NCBI GenBank assembly: GCA_023409695.1
Contig: JAEYQZ010000054.1
Location: 1-10,608 of the forward strand
Direction of reading: 5' to 3'
DNA: 10,608 nt
Source: Methanobacteriota archaeon
GTDB lineage: Archaea > Methanobacteriota > Methanobacteria > Methanobacteriales > Methanobacteriaceae
Made by a program: the position numbers and the translations under genes. The notes beneath the pieces are model-generated. The model had not been told where the DNA came from. It ran no database searches and saw nothing but the letters and a program-made list of their open reading frames with translations. This document shows positions 1 through 6,954 of the stretch, one piece after another (positions within the stretch are counted from its first letter, which is position 1; each line of letters opens with the position of its first letter).

Positions 1-998
<998 letters not shown>

Positions 999-1021
999 AC
1001 AAAAATTCCTCCAATTATTAT

Positions 1022-1242
1022 AAAAATCTTTGATTTTTGAAGTTGAGGAAAATGCAATGCATTTTCTGAACCCAAAAAATCTGTCAAAAATCTATGATTT
1101 TTGACGCCGTGAAAATTTTCAATTTTCCCAGGCTTCGATTTTTTGAGGTTGAGGAAATATTCTATTTCCGAACCTTTTGAAATCTCCGATTTCGAATGCC
1201 CGAACACTTCGTGTTCGACGGCACGAAAATCTTTAATTTTTG
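1022..1242. repeat. Array of about nine triloop hairpins upstream of fbp
   Basis: Short inverted repeats follow each other with short linkers. Perfect stems with a three-base loop: 1022-1038 (AAAAATC arm, 7 bp), 1048-1066 (GAAAATGC, 8 bp), 1083-1105 (GTCAAAAATC, 10 bp), 1111-1127 (GAAAATT, 7 bp), 1153-1169 (GGAAATA, 7 bp), 1179-1193 (GAAATC, 6 bp), 1201-1217 (CGAACAC, 7 bp). An imperfect one lies at 1224-1242, and 1134-1143 looks like the right half of another whose left arm is lost. The arms differ in sequence but keep pairing, and the plus-strand loop is usually TTC or TTT. Linkers recur: GAAGTTGAG/GAGGTTGAG, TGAACC/CGAACC, and GACGCCGTG/GACGGCACG, so a four-hairpin block of about 110 bp seems to be present roughly twice. 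On the minus strand this would be the leader of the fbp mRNA. Confidence 0.85.
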
Positions 1243-1370
1243 TGGTTGTAAAAAACTGATTAAAGGTGGATTCAGTTATTTCAAATGAACAGTTTAAAGT
1301 TCAAAAATATTAAAAACATTGATACCGTTTATATCACCCTTAACTCTATAAAAAATATGATTCTGTATCA

Positions 1371-1378
1371 ATATAAAA
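1371..1378 (-). promoter_or_regulatory. Possible TATA box for fbp
   Basis: On the minus strand this reads TTTTATAT, close to the archaeal TATA consensus. A start about 25 bases downstream would give an fbp leader of roughly 350 bases that contains the whole hairpin array. No better TATA-like site is apparent between the array and the fbp ATG, but the region is AT-rich, so chance matches are likely. Confidence 0.35.
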
Positions 1379-1417
1379 CTTACTATGTCACTGTTTTCCT
1401 GAAATTTTCTAGAATTT

Positions 1418-1433
1418 TATTTAATATTAAATA
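1418..1433. repeat. 16-bp AT-only palindrome
   Basis: TATTTAATATTAAATA is a perfect palindrome in the fbp upstream spacer. It could be an operator, but palindromes of this kind arise easily in AT-rich DNA. Confidence 0.4.
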
Positions 1434-1555
1434 GTCATGTTAGAAATCTATTATACTTATAAATTTATTATACTTAGTGATTTAATTAATTTACAGATTG
1501 AATAAAATAATTTAATTAATAGTAGACTGGATTCATAAAATTTAAGGTTATATAC

Positions 1556-1560
1556 TAAAA
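1556..1560 (-). terminator. Short T-run just after the dehydrogenase stop
   Basis: On the minus strand a TTTTT run begins immediately after the TAA at 1562-1564. Archaeal polymerase can terminate at such U-tracts without a hairpin. Weak evidence, and this spacer is AT-rich. Confidence 0.3.
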
Positions 1561-1561
1561 A

Positions 1562-2557
1562 TTATTTAGATTCTATTTTACTTTTAACCTCAAGGGCCAT
1601 TTCCATTGTAGTTGCATTGCCCCCACAGTCGCAGGTTACTACTTTACGTTCACGCAAAACATCAATCAGCGCATTTTCAACTGCACGAGCTGCATCATGC
1701 TCTTCAAGATAATCAAGCATTAATACGGCAGATAATATCATTGCAGAAGGGTTTGCAATATTTTTTCCAGCGATATCTGGTGCTGACCCATGTACTGGTT
1801 CAAATAAGCCATTATTTTCTCCAATATTGGCCGACGGTATTAAACCAAGACCACCGACAAGTCCTGCGCCTTCATCTGAGAGTATATCTCCATATAAATT
1901 TGTTGTGACAACTACATCAAACATATGGGGGTTAGTAATGAAAAACATTGCTGTTGCATCAACATAACGGTCATCTGTTTCAATATCTTTGTAGTCTTCG
2001 GCAATTTTGTAAAAAGTGTCTTTAAATAAACCATCTGTTTTTTTAAGGACGTTTGCCTTGTGAACTGCTGTAACTTTATTTCTACCCGTATTTTTAGCAT
2101 ATTCAAAAGCGACTCTGCAAATTCTTTCACTCGATTCCTTTGTAATAACTCTTGTAGCAGTTGCACCCTCTTCTGTTTCTTCTTCAATACCCGAATAAAG
2201 GCCCTCAGTATTTTCTCTTACAATAATAAAATCAAGATCATTAAAAATACTCTTCACACCAGGATAAGATTTAACAGGTCTCAAATTAGCATAAAGATCT
2301 AACTTTTTTCTAAGTGTTATAATAGCACTTTTTTGACTACGAATTGAAGTTACAGCTCCAAACAATGCTGCATCAGAATTTTTTGCAATCTGGATTGTTT
2401 CATCAGGTATTGTAGTTCCAGTTCTTCTAAAACATTCTTCTCCAGCACGTGCCTCTTTATAATTGAATTGAATATCTAAAGCGTCTAAAACCTGTAGCGC
2501 TGCATCCATAACTTCTTTTCCAATGCCATCTCCAGGTATAACTGCTATATCATACAT
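1562..2557 (-). CDS. aksF: Homoisocitrate/isopropylmalate dehydrogenase family protein, probably AksF
   Basis: A 331-residue NAD-dependent beta-decarboxylating dehydrogenase. Seen: IPGDGIG near the N-terminus; substrate-binding Arg83 and Arg93 in TLRKKLDLYANLRP; Arg114 and Tyr121 (VRENTEGLY); Lys167 (HKANV); metal-binding Asp200, Asp224 and Asp228; and GSAPDIAGK, whose Asp261 is the residue typical of NAD rather than NADP binding. AksF acts in 2-oxosuberate synthesis for the coenzyme B side chain; its paralogue LeuB makes leucine. The KSAIITLRK stretch in the substrate-choosing loop resembles, as I recall it, methanogen AksF more than LeuB, so AksF is preferred but LeuB cannot be excluded. 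An in-frame TTG four codons upstream (2569) is rejected as start because GGGTGAG, a good ribosome binding site, lies between it and the ATG at 2557. Confidence 0.9.
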   Translation of the reverse strand: MYDIAVIPGDGIGKEVMDAALQVLDALDIQFNYKEARAGEECFRRTGTTIPDETIQIAKNSDAALFGAVTSIRSQKSAIITLRKKLDLYANLRPVKSYPGVKSIFNDLDFIIVRENTEGLYSGIEEETEEGATATRVITKESSERICRVAFEYAKNTGRNKVTAVHKANVLKKTDGLFKDTFYKIAEDYKDIETDDRYVDATAMFFITNPHMFDVVVTTNLYGDILSDEGAGLVGGLGLIPSANIGENNGLFEPVHGSAPDIAGKNIANPSAMILSAVLMLDYLEEHDAARAVENALIDVLRERKVVTCDCGGNATTMEMALEVKSKIESK

Positions 2558-2729
2558 TAACTCACCCAAATATCCTTTTATATAATATACATCGTTATGT
2601 ATAAAATATACTTTTAATTTTATATCTTAAATTCATTTTTTAAAATGTTTTTGAATCTCAAATTAAGTCAATCCATCCATTTAATATTTTTAGGATATTA
2701 AAATAGTTAATATGATTTTATATCTATTT

Positions 2730-2749
2730 TATGTAATTTAGATTACATA
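2730..2749. repeat. Dyad with 8-bp arms
   Basis: Arms TATGTAAT (2730-2737) and ATTACATA (2742-2749) around a four-base centre TTAG. It lies about 55 bp from the structured element at 2804 and could be an operator or a small hairpin. Function unknown. Confidence 0.45.
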
Positions 2750-2803
2750 TCTCTATTTAAAATAAAACTGTGTTCATTTAAATCCATTAAAACCAGGATA
2801 AAG

Positions 2804-2859
2804 AGTGGTCCGGCACCCTTTTAGAAGCATCAAATGTGGAATAGCTTAAGGGTACCATT
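2804..2859. ncRNA. Candidate structured RNA: 16-bp stem with two one-sided bulges
   Basis: Three nested stems stack without a gap on one side: AGTGGT (2804-2809) with ACCATT (2854-2859, one G-T pair), ACCCTT (2815-2820) with AAGGGT (2848-2853), and AAGC (2825-2828) with GCTT (2844-2847). The other side has bulges CCGGC (2810-2814) and TTAG (2821-2824); the loop is 15 bases. The island is clearly richer in GC than its surroundings, a usual sign of a structured RNA in an AT-rich archaeon. Strand is undecided; a TATA-like site at 2880-2887 on the minus strand would place a transcript start close to 2857, right at the stem. No tRNA features and no box C/D pair were found. No known RNA family is recognised. 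Confidence 0.4.
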
Positions 2860-2879
2860 GTATAGTATAACTTCAAAGA

Positions 2880-2887
2880 ATATAAAT
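2880..2887 (-). promoter_or_regulatory. TATA-like site facing the structured element
   Basis: Read on the minus strand this is ATTTATAT within TTAATTTATATTC. The expected start about 25 bases downstream falls near 2857, the edge of the bulged stem. It could instead be chance, as this spacer is AT-rich. Confidence 0.3.
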
Positions 2888-2898
2888 TAAATGGTATT

Positions 2899-2914
2899 TG
2901 TGACATATGTCACA
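2899..2914. promoter_or_regulatory. Perfect 16-bp palindrome, operator candidate
   Basis: TGTGACATATGTCACA reads identically on both strands over 16 bp with no mismatch. It sits between two copies of TATAAATTAA (2881-2890 and 2919-2928). Its G/C-containing half-site stands out from the AT-rich background, and its position just upstream of a minus-strand TATA-like site suits a regulator site. The regulator is unknown. Confidence 0.5.
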
Positions 2915-3173
2915 TTGTTATAAATTAAGACTATTTTAGATGATAACTGGTTATTATAATTAAATAATTAAATTATTATTTTGAAATAAGAGATAATTAA
3001 ACATGTGATTTCATATAATAAGGACAACTAATCAATTGTTCATATTATTAATTATTTTTAGCAGTTATTTTATAACAATTATGAAGAAACTTTGTGCAAA
3101 CTTATATTAATGTTAAATATCACATAACAACTTAATTAAAACCATCTTTTGCACATAATACTTTTACTAAGAT

Positions 3174-3181
3174 ACTTATAT
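3174..3181 (+). promoter_or_regulatory. Possible TATA box of the TPR gene
   Basis: The sequence cttatatc lies about 40 bases before the ATG at 3217, which would give a leader of roughly 10-15 bases carrying the GAGGTG ribosome binding site (3204-3209). A weak match to the consensus. Confidence 0.3.
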
Positions 3182-3216
3182 CAAAAATGAGGTTTAATTA
3201 AACGAGGTGTGATATA

Positions 3217-4215
3217 ATGTGGGATATATTCCAATCCATTGGAAGCATTACCAAAGTTAAGGAAAAAGGATCATTTAGAAACTACCAAAAAAAGCTTGAA
3301 GGATATCAAGAAAACGAAGCCAGCGTTTTAATTGATATGGGCGTGTTATGTTTCGAGAATGAAAACTTTGACAAATCGCTACAGTATTTTGAAACTGCTC
3401 GTCGAATATATTTTAATCTTGATGAAAAAGAAGCTGAAGCTTTTGTATCAGACCTAATTGGAGATGTTTATCTTAGTACACGGGAAATAGATAAAGCTTT
3501 AACAGAGTACCAGAGATCATTTAGACGGTATGCTTCAGTAAAATCACCCATGAAAAATGAGATGTTTGAGAAAATAAAAGAAACTGAAGACATAAAAGAA
3601 GCTATAGAGCTTGCAAGTGAAGATAAAATAAACGCCAAGATAGAAGAAGAGTCTAATTATGAAGATATAGATGAAGAATTCATTGATAACAGTCCTGATG
3701 AAGAGGAGTACATAGAAGAAAGATACACATGTAAACTTAATTATGAAAAAATAGCTCCTAAAATAGAAAATCTTATGAGTATAATTAAAAAACGATATGC
3801 AGTTAAAGAATACCTGGAAAATAGATATGAAATAAATTATATCAGAAAATCCCTTGTTGAAGCACATAAAAACCTAGAACATGAAAAAGAAGCAGTACTA
3901 TTTTTAATAATGGGTAATTTTTTCCTTAAAGAGGAAAAAACATACAGTGCTATGCAAAATTTTAAAGATGCATTTAATCTATTTTATGAAATTGGAAATA
4001 ATGAAGGAAAAGCATTTTCCCTTCTTCTTTTAGGGATAACATACTGCGTATTAGGTAAAGAAGATAAAATATACAGCATATTTAAAGAAGCAATAAATAT
4101 TCTTGAGGAGTTAGAAGATATAGAAGGAAAATCAGCTGCAATAGATATTATAAATACATTATACAGTGACGATATATGTTTGGAAAACGAACATGACCAT
4201 GCTGTTATCACCTAA
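3217..4215 (+). CDS. TPR-repeat protein with an acidic central linker
   Basis: A 332-residue soluble protein with no signal peptide or membrane segment. Two helical-repeat blocks are seen. The N-terminal block (about 34-108) has TPR-like units, for example MGVLCFENENFDKSLQYFETA and IGDVYLSTREIDKALTEYQRS. The C-terminal block (about 208-315) has IMGNFFLKEEKTYSAMQNFKDA and LLGITYCVLGKEDKIYSIFKEA. Between them lies a strongly acidic stretch (about 140-170, rich in Glu and Asp) and a Lys-rich helical part. TPR domains usually hold protein partners together; no catalytic motif is visible and no specific partner can be named. Start: ATG with GAGGTG seven bases upstream. The gene stands alone, with large spacers on both sides, so it is probably a single transcription unit. 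Specific function unknown. Confidence 0.9.
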   Translation: MWDIFQSIGSITKVKEKGSFRNYQKKLEGYQENEASVLIDMGVLCFENENFDKSLQYFETARRIYFNLDEKEAEAFVSDLIGDVYLSTREIDKALTEYQRSFRRYASVKSPMKNEMFEKIKETEDIKEAIELASEDKINAKIEEESNYEDIDEEFIDNSPDEEEYIEERYTCKLNYEKIAPKIENLMSIIKKRYAVKEYLENRYEINYIRKSLVEAHKNLEHEKEAVLFLIMGNFFLKEEKTYSAMQNFKDAFNLFYEIGNNEGKAFSLLLLGITYCVLGKEDKIYSIFKEAINILEELEDIEGKSAAIDIINTLYSDDICLENEHDHAVIT

Positions 4216-4389
4216 GCTATTAAACTCCTTAATTTTATATTATTTTTAATTTAAACCCATATCCCATATTAGTTTAGCTATTAACTTTCAAAATGTTATA
4301 AGAGGATACTAATTAGTTATTTTATAAAAATAAATTTTTAATATAACTCGTTATTATTCCATTAAATATATTCCAAATGAAAGACAAAT

Positions 4390-4399
4390 AATATATAAA
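4390..4399 (+). promoter_or_regulatory. Probable TATA box of the HEAT-repeat gene
   Basis: The sequence aatatataaa fits an archaeal TATA box and is followed at 4400-4405 by a less AT-rich stretch. A start about 25 bases downstream gives a leader near 65-70 bases, which would include the dyad at 4448-4465. Confidence 0.4.
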
Positions 4400-4447
4400 A
4401 ACCATCTAAATGCCAAGATTTGTTCTAAAATTGTAGTTATGTTAAAT

Positions 4448-4465
4448 TATAATCTGTAGATTATA
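4448..4465. repeat. 18-bp dyad in the leader of the HEAT-repeat gene
   Basis: TATAATCTGTAGATTATA has 8-bp arms around a GT centre and ends 11 bases before the ribosome binding site at 4477-4481. It may be an operator or a weak leader hairpin. Confidence 0.45.
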
Positions 4466-4487
4466 GATACTCAAACAGGTGTATAAA

Positions 4488-5048
4488 ATGGAAAGGGAAG
4501 AAAATATTAAAAGACTAATCCAGAATTTTAAGGATAATGATGAGCATGTTCAGCATCAAACTTCAGAGCTTCTGGAGGAAATTGGAGAGCCTGCTGTAGA
4601 TGAACTTATTCAAGCCCTAGAAGATGAAGATAAAAACGTTAGAAGAGGAGCTGCGCTTGCTCTTGGAGAAATTAAAGATGATAGAGCCATAAAACCGCTT
4701 ATAAAAACCCTCAATGATGAAAATAAATGGGTTAGACGACAAGTTTCAGGTGCCCTGGGAAATATGGGAGATGCAGCCGTAGACCCCCTCATTGACTCTT
4801 TAAATCACCCTAACTGGCGTGTTAGAGGAGGGGCAGCATGGGCACTTGGGCAGATCGGGAATAAAAAAGCTGTTGAACCCCTTATAAACGCGCTAAATGA
4901 TGAAAGTGGTTTTGTTAGAAGTGGAATCGCATGGGCACTTGGACAATTAGGGGATAAACAGGCCATTGAGCCTCTAAATAAAATTACAGATGATAAAAGT
5001 ACTTTCGTTCGTAAAGTAGCAAAGGTGTCCTTAAAAAGATTAGAATAA
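4488..5048 (+). CDS. HEAT-repeat protein (PBS-lyase-like repeats)
   Basis: A 186-residue protein made almost wholly of six HEAT-like repeats with a 30-31 residue period. Repeat helices begin at V21, V51, V82, V112, V143 and V174, with the pattern VRxxAAxALGxxGDxxAIxPLIxxLxD. Such repeats build a curved alpha-solenoid used for protein binding. Relatives are often labelled phycocyanobilin lyase (CpcE), but that is a name taken from cyanobacteria and is not credible in a methanogen; treat it as a scaffold or adaptor of unknown partner. The ATG at 4488 is chosen over an in-frame GTG at 4479 because AGGTG (4477-4481) is a ribosome binding site well placed for the ATG and overlaps the GTG. Neighbour of the TPR gene, which is another repeat scaffold, and of mdh. 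Confidence 0.9.
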   Translation: MEREENIKRLIQNFKDNDEHVQHQTSELLEEIGEPAVDELIQALEDEDKNVRRGAALALGEIKDDRAIKPLIKTLNDENKWVRRQVSGALGNMGDAAVDPLIDSLNHPNWRVRGGAAWALGQIGNKKAVEPLINALNDESGFVRSGIAWALGQLGDKQAIEPLNKITDDKSTFVRKVAKVSLKRLE

Positions 5049-5295
5049 AGACATTTTACCTCATAAATTTTTATTATTAATATTTAACCTTACTTAATTT
5101 TATCAACAGTTATATCCAGTTCATATACATTTAACTAAAAATTATCTTGAGATATAATCAATCAATATTCATCAATTTATAAAAAATAATAATTACTTTT
5201 AATAATCATCATTACATATAATATTCAAGCATAAAGTTGGACTTTAAAGTATTGTTTAATTACTTTTTTTAATCTAATAATTTGAAGGTGTTATA

Positions 5296-6276
5296 TTGAA
5301 AGTTAGTATAATCGGCGCAACAGGAAGAGTAGGCAGGGCTGCAGCATTCTGTCTGGCTGAGGAAAACTCAGTTAATAAATTAGTGCTTATAGCTAGAGAA
5401 GAAAGCGTTGATAAAATAAAAGGAGAATCATTAGATATTTATGACGCACTTGCTGCAAAAGGAGTATATGTTTCTATAAAAACTTCTTCTGATCTTAACA
5501 GTATTGAAGGTTCAGATGTAGTTGTTTTAACTGCAGGAGCTTCAAGAAAGCCCGGAATGGAAAGAGCAGATTTAGGCACCCTTAATGCAAAAATAGTCGC
5601 AGATTATGCAAGAAAAATTGCAGAAATCTCTCCAGATTCAATAATACTTGTTATAACCAATCCAGTAGATGTTATGACATATGTAGCTTTAAAAGCATCA
5701 GGATTTAGTAAAAATAAAGTTTTTGGCCTTGGAAATCACCTGGATTCCTTGAGATTTAAAAACTATATGGCAAAACATTTCCACGTGCATGTAAGCGAAA
5801 TACACACCAGGATAATCGGCCAACACGGTCCCCACATGGTTCCCCTCATAAGTTCAACATCTATTGGGGGTATTCCAATTGAATATTATTCTGCATGGGA
5901 TTACTTCACAGGTTACAAACCATTTGATATTAAAAAAACCATTGAAACTGTAAAAAATGCAGGTAACAACATAATCAGTAAGAAAGGTGCAACAGAATAT
6001 GGGCCCGCATTTGCTATTTCCAACATCGTAACTACAATTTTAAACGATGAAAGGAAAATATTAACAGTCAGTGCATATCTAGAGGGAGAAATAGAAGGCA
6101 TAGATGATGTTTGTCTTGGAGTACCTGTTAAACTTGGAATAGAAGGTATAGAAGGGATACTACCAATAAAAATGAGTGAAGATGAACGAGACAGTTTCGT
6201 GAAAGCTGCAGAAATGGTTAAAAAAGATACAAAAAAGATTATGGAAAATTTAGATTTAGATTCAAAAGATCCATAA
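5296..6276 (+). CDS. mdh: Malate dehydrogenase, archaeal LDH-like type
   Basis: A 326-residue enzyme interconverting malate and oxaloacetate, used in methanogens in the incomplete reductive citrate pathway. Seen: Rossmann motif GATGRVG (7-13); SRKPGMER with substrate-binding Arg84 and Arg90; TNPVDVMTY with Asn122; GNHLDSLRF with Asp150 and Arg153; and the catalytic His177 in IIGQHGPHM. Arg84 is expected for malate specificity. Strand 2 ends LIARE, with an Arg where NAD-enzymes usually have an Asp, so NADP preference is inferred. The active-site loop GQHGPH differs from the common GEHGDS. Start is TTG at 5296: GAAGGTG lies five bases upstream and the Rossmann strand begins at once (MKVSIIG). 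Convergent with the surface-protein gene downstream. Confidence 0.95.
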   Translation: MKVSIIGATGRVGRAAAFCLAEENSVNKLVLIAREESVDKIKGESLDIYDALAAKGVYVSIKTSSDLNSIEGSDVVVLTAGASRKPGMERADLGTLNAKIVADYARKIAEISPDSIILVITNPVDVMTYVALKASGFSKNKVFGLGNHLDSLRFKNYMAKHFHVHVSEIHTRIIGQHGPHMVPLISSTSIGGIPIEYYSAWDYFTGYKPFDIKKTIETVKNAGNNIISKKGATEYGPAFAISNIVTTILNDERKILTVSAYLEGEIEGIDDVCLGVPVKLGIEGIEGILPIKMSEDERDSFVKAAEMVKKDTKKIMENLDLDSKDP

Positions 6277-6283
6277 TACCTCA

Positions 6284-6318
6284 TTTTTGTTATATATTAG
6301 TTTAAATAAGCTCTTTTT
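6284..6318 (+). terminator. T-runs after mdh
   Basis: Two TTTTT runs (6284-6288 and 6314-6318) follow the mdh stop in the convergent spacer and could act as U-tract terminators for mdh. Confidence 0.45.
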
Positions 6319-6370
6319 AATATTCAAATGCATTTAATCCACAAGATTAAATCTAATTTTATATGAAAAT

Positions 6371-6377
6371 AAAAAAA
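6371..6377 (-). terminator. T-run after the surface-protein gene
   Basis: On the minus strand this is a run of seven T, 12 bases past the stop codon at 6390-6392. A likely U-tract terminator facing mdh. Confidence 0.45.
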
Positions 6378-6389
6378 TAATGGATTTAT

Positions 6390-6704
6390 TTAGGTACCAT
6401 TTCCAGTTGTAGATTTTGTAGGTTTTATAGGTTTAGTTGGATTTGAGCTAGAATTATTTGAACCAGATGATTTATTTGTGGTATTTGTAGCTACATGTTT
6501 TGTACTGTTATAACTGCTTGAGCTAGTGGATTTACTTTTTGAATAATCGGAACCAGTATCGCTGGAATAATTTGAGCTATTTGTTGAATTATTAGATATA
6601 GAAATATTAGGAATCATTTGAGTATTTTGAGATGCGAAAATATATCCAATAACACCGAGCAAGATGAATATTATCAATACCAACCCAATGGTCAATTTTT
6701 GCAT
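6390..6704 (-). CDS. Small membrane-anchored Ser/Asn/Thr-rich surface protein
   Basis: A 104-residue protein with a short positive N-terminus (MQK), one strongly hydrophobic segment (about 4-24, LTIGLVLIIFILLGVIGYIF) and an outside part of about 80 residues made mostly of Ser, Asn, Thr, Lys and Gly. The outer part holds eleven N-X-S/T sequons (Asn 33, 38, 39, 42, 45, 66, 74, 77, 83, 84, 102), so N-glycosylation is likely if exported. No cysteine, no fold or catalytic motif. The tail has PTKPIKPTK, a Pro/Lys spacer as in wall-crossing stalks. It may be a wall-associated glycoprotein or a signal-anchored peptide; family not recognised. The ATG at 6704 is chosen because AAGGAGAG lies about eight bases upstream; an in-frame start 18 codons earlier (6758) would put that site inside the gene and add a charged stretch before the anchor. 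Confidence 0.8.
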   Translation of the reverse strand: MQKLTIGLVLIIFILLGVIGYIFASQNTQMIPNISISNNSTNSSNYSSDTGSDYSKSKSTSSSSYNSTKHVATNTTNKSSGSNNSSSNPTKPIKPTKSTTGNGT

Positions 6705-6762
6705 TATGTTTCTCTCCTTGAATTTTAAATGATTGTGAGATATATTTTGAAGTATCAATCTG

Positions 6763-6772
6763 TTATATATTA
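6763..6772 (-). promoter_or_regulatory. Possible TATA box of the surface-protein gene
   Basis: Read on the minus strand, AATATATAAC lies about 60 bases upstream of the ATG, giving a leader of roughly 35 bases. Confidence 0.35.
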
Positions 6773-6831
6773 ATTTATTGGAATATGAATAAATGCCATT
6801 TATAAATTTTTAATAGACCACATCACAAAAC

Positions 6832-6839
6832 TTTATATA
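6832..6839 (+). promoter_or_regulatory. Consensus TATA box, distal to pdxT
   Basis: TTTATATA preceded by an A-rich stretch (cacaaaac), a textbook archaeal TATA/BRE pair. The expected start near 6860-6865 would give a 165-base leader for pdxT, or a separate short transcript. Confidence 0.5.
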
Positions 6840-6841
6840 AG

Positions 6842-6881
6842 TGTTCAATTATATCATTCATTAATACCTATATTTTGAACA
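6842..6881. promoter_or_regulatory. Inverted repeat around the predicted distal start site
   Basis: TGTTCAA (6842-6848) and TTGAACA (6875-6881) are perfect 7-bp arms 26 bases apart. They lie just downstream of the TATA box at 6832-6839 and flank the expected start site, a position where a repressor would block transcription. Confidence 0.4.
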
Positions 6882-6954
6882 TTGTATAAAAAAAATAAAA
6901 ATATGAACCATCTTTTCAGAAATATATCATTTTCGGCAAATAGTTTCCGGTAAG

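Larger units (their letters stand above)
999..1561. other. Gene-free spacer between fbp and the dehydrogenase gene
   Basis: No convincing gene is seen on either strand. The fbp-proximal half (about 1022-1250) is a dense array of short hairpins; the rest (1250-1560) is very AT-rich and holds a possible fbp TATA box, an AT-only palindrome at 1418-1433, and an 11-bp direct repeat TATTATACTTA at 1449-1459 and 1466-1476. An open frame read through the hairpins on the minus strand is a by-product of the repeats. Confidence 0.7.
2558..3216. other. 659-bp gene-free spacer with dyads and a possible small RNA
   Basis: No protein-coding gene is supported here. It separates two divergent genes and so must hold their promoters. 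In order it contains a dyad at 2730-2749, a locally GC-richer bulged stem at 2804-2859, a TATA-like site at 2880-2887, a perfect palindrome at 2899-2914 flanked by TATAAATTAA direct repeats, and a loose inverted repeat AATTGTT/AACAATT (3034-3040 and 3074-3080). The rest is AT-rich and unremarkable. Confidence 0.7.

Noticed and set aside
1022..1242. CRISPR-like array
   Set aside because: There is no constant repeat with equal-length unique spacers; the repeating part is a set of different self-pairing arms.
2558..2569. TTG start for the dehydrogenase at 2569
   Set aside because: The codons after it form the ribosome binding site GGGTGAG for the ATG at 2557, and the family starts right at the strand MYDIAVIPGDGIG.
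2791..2870. tRNA or box C/D RNA gene
   Set aside because: No T-loop motif, acceptor stem or anticodon arm, and no paired C and D boxes could be found on either strand.
2899..2914. CRP/FNR site, since TGTGA-six bases-TCACA fits the bacterial consensus
   Set aside because: The context is archaeal and nothing in the window shows a CRP-family regulator; the match is kept only as a generic palindrome.
4479..4487. GTG start for the HEAT-repeat gene
   Set aside because: The GTG is part of the AGGTG ribosome binding site serving the ATG at 4488.
4488..5048. Phycocyanobilin lyase (CpcE)
   Set aside because: Only the generic HEAT-like repeat is shared; a methanogen has no phycobiliproteins.
6903..6953. 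16-codon open frame in the pdxT upstream region
   Set aside because: No ribosome binding site, very short, and AT-rich spacer composition.
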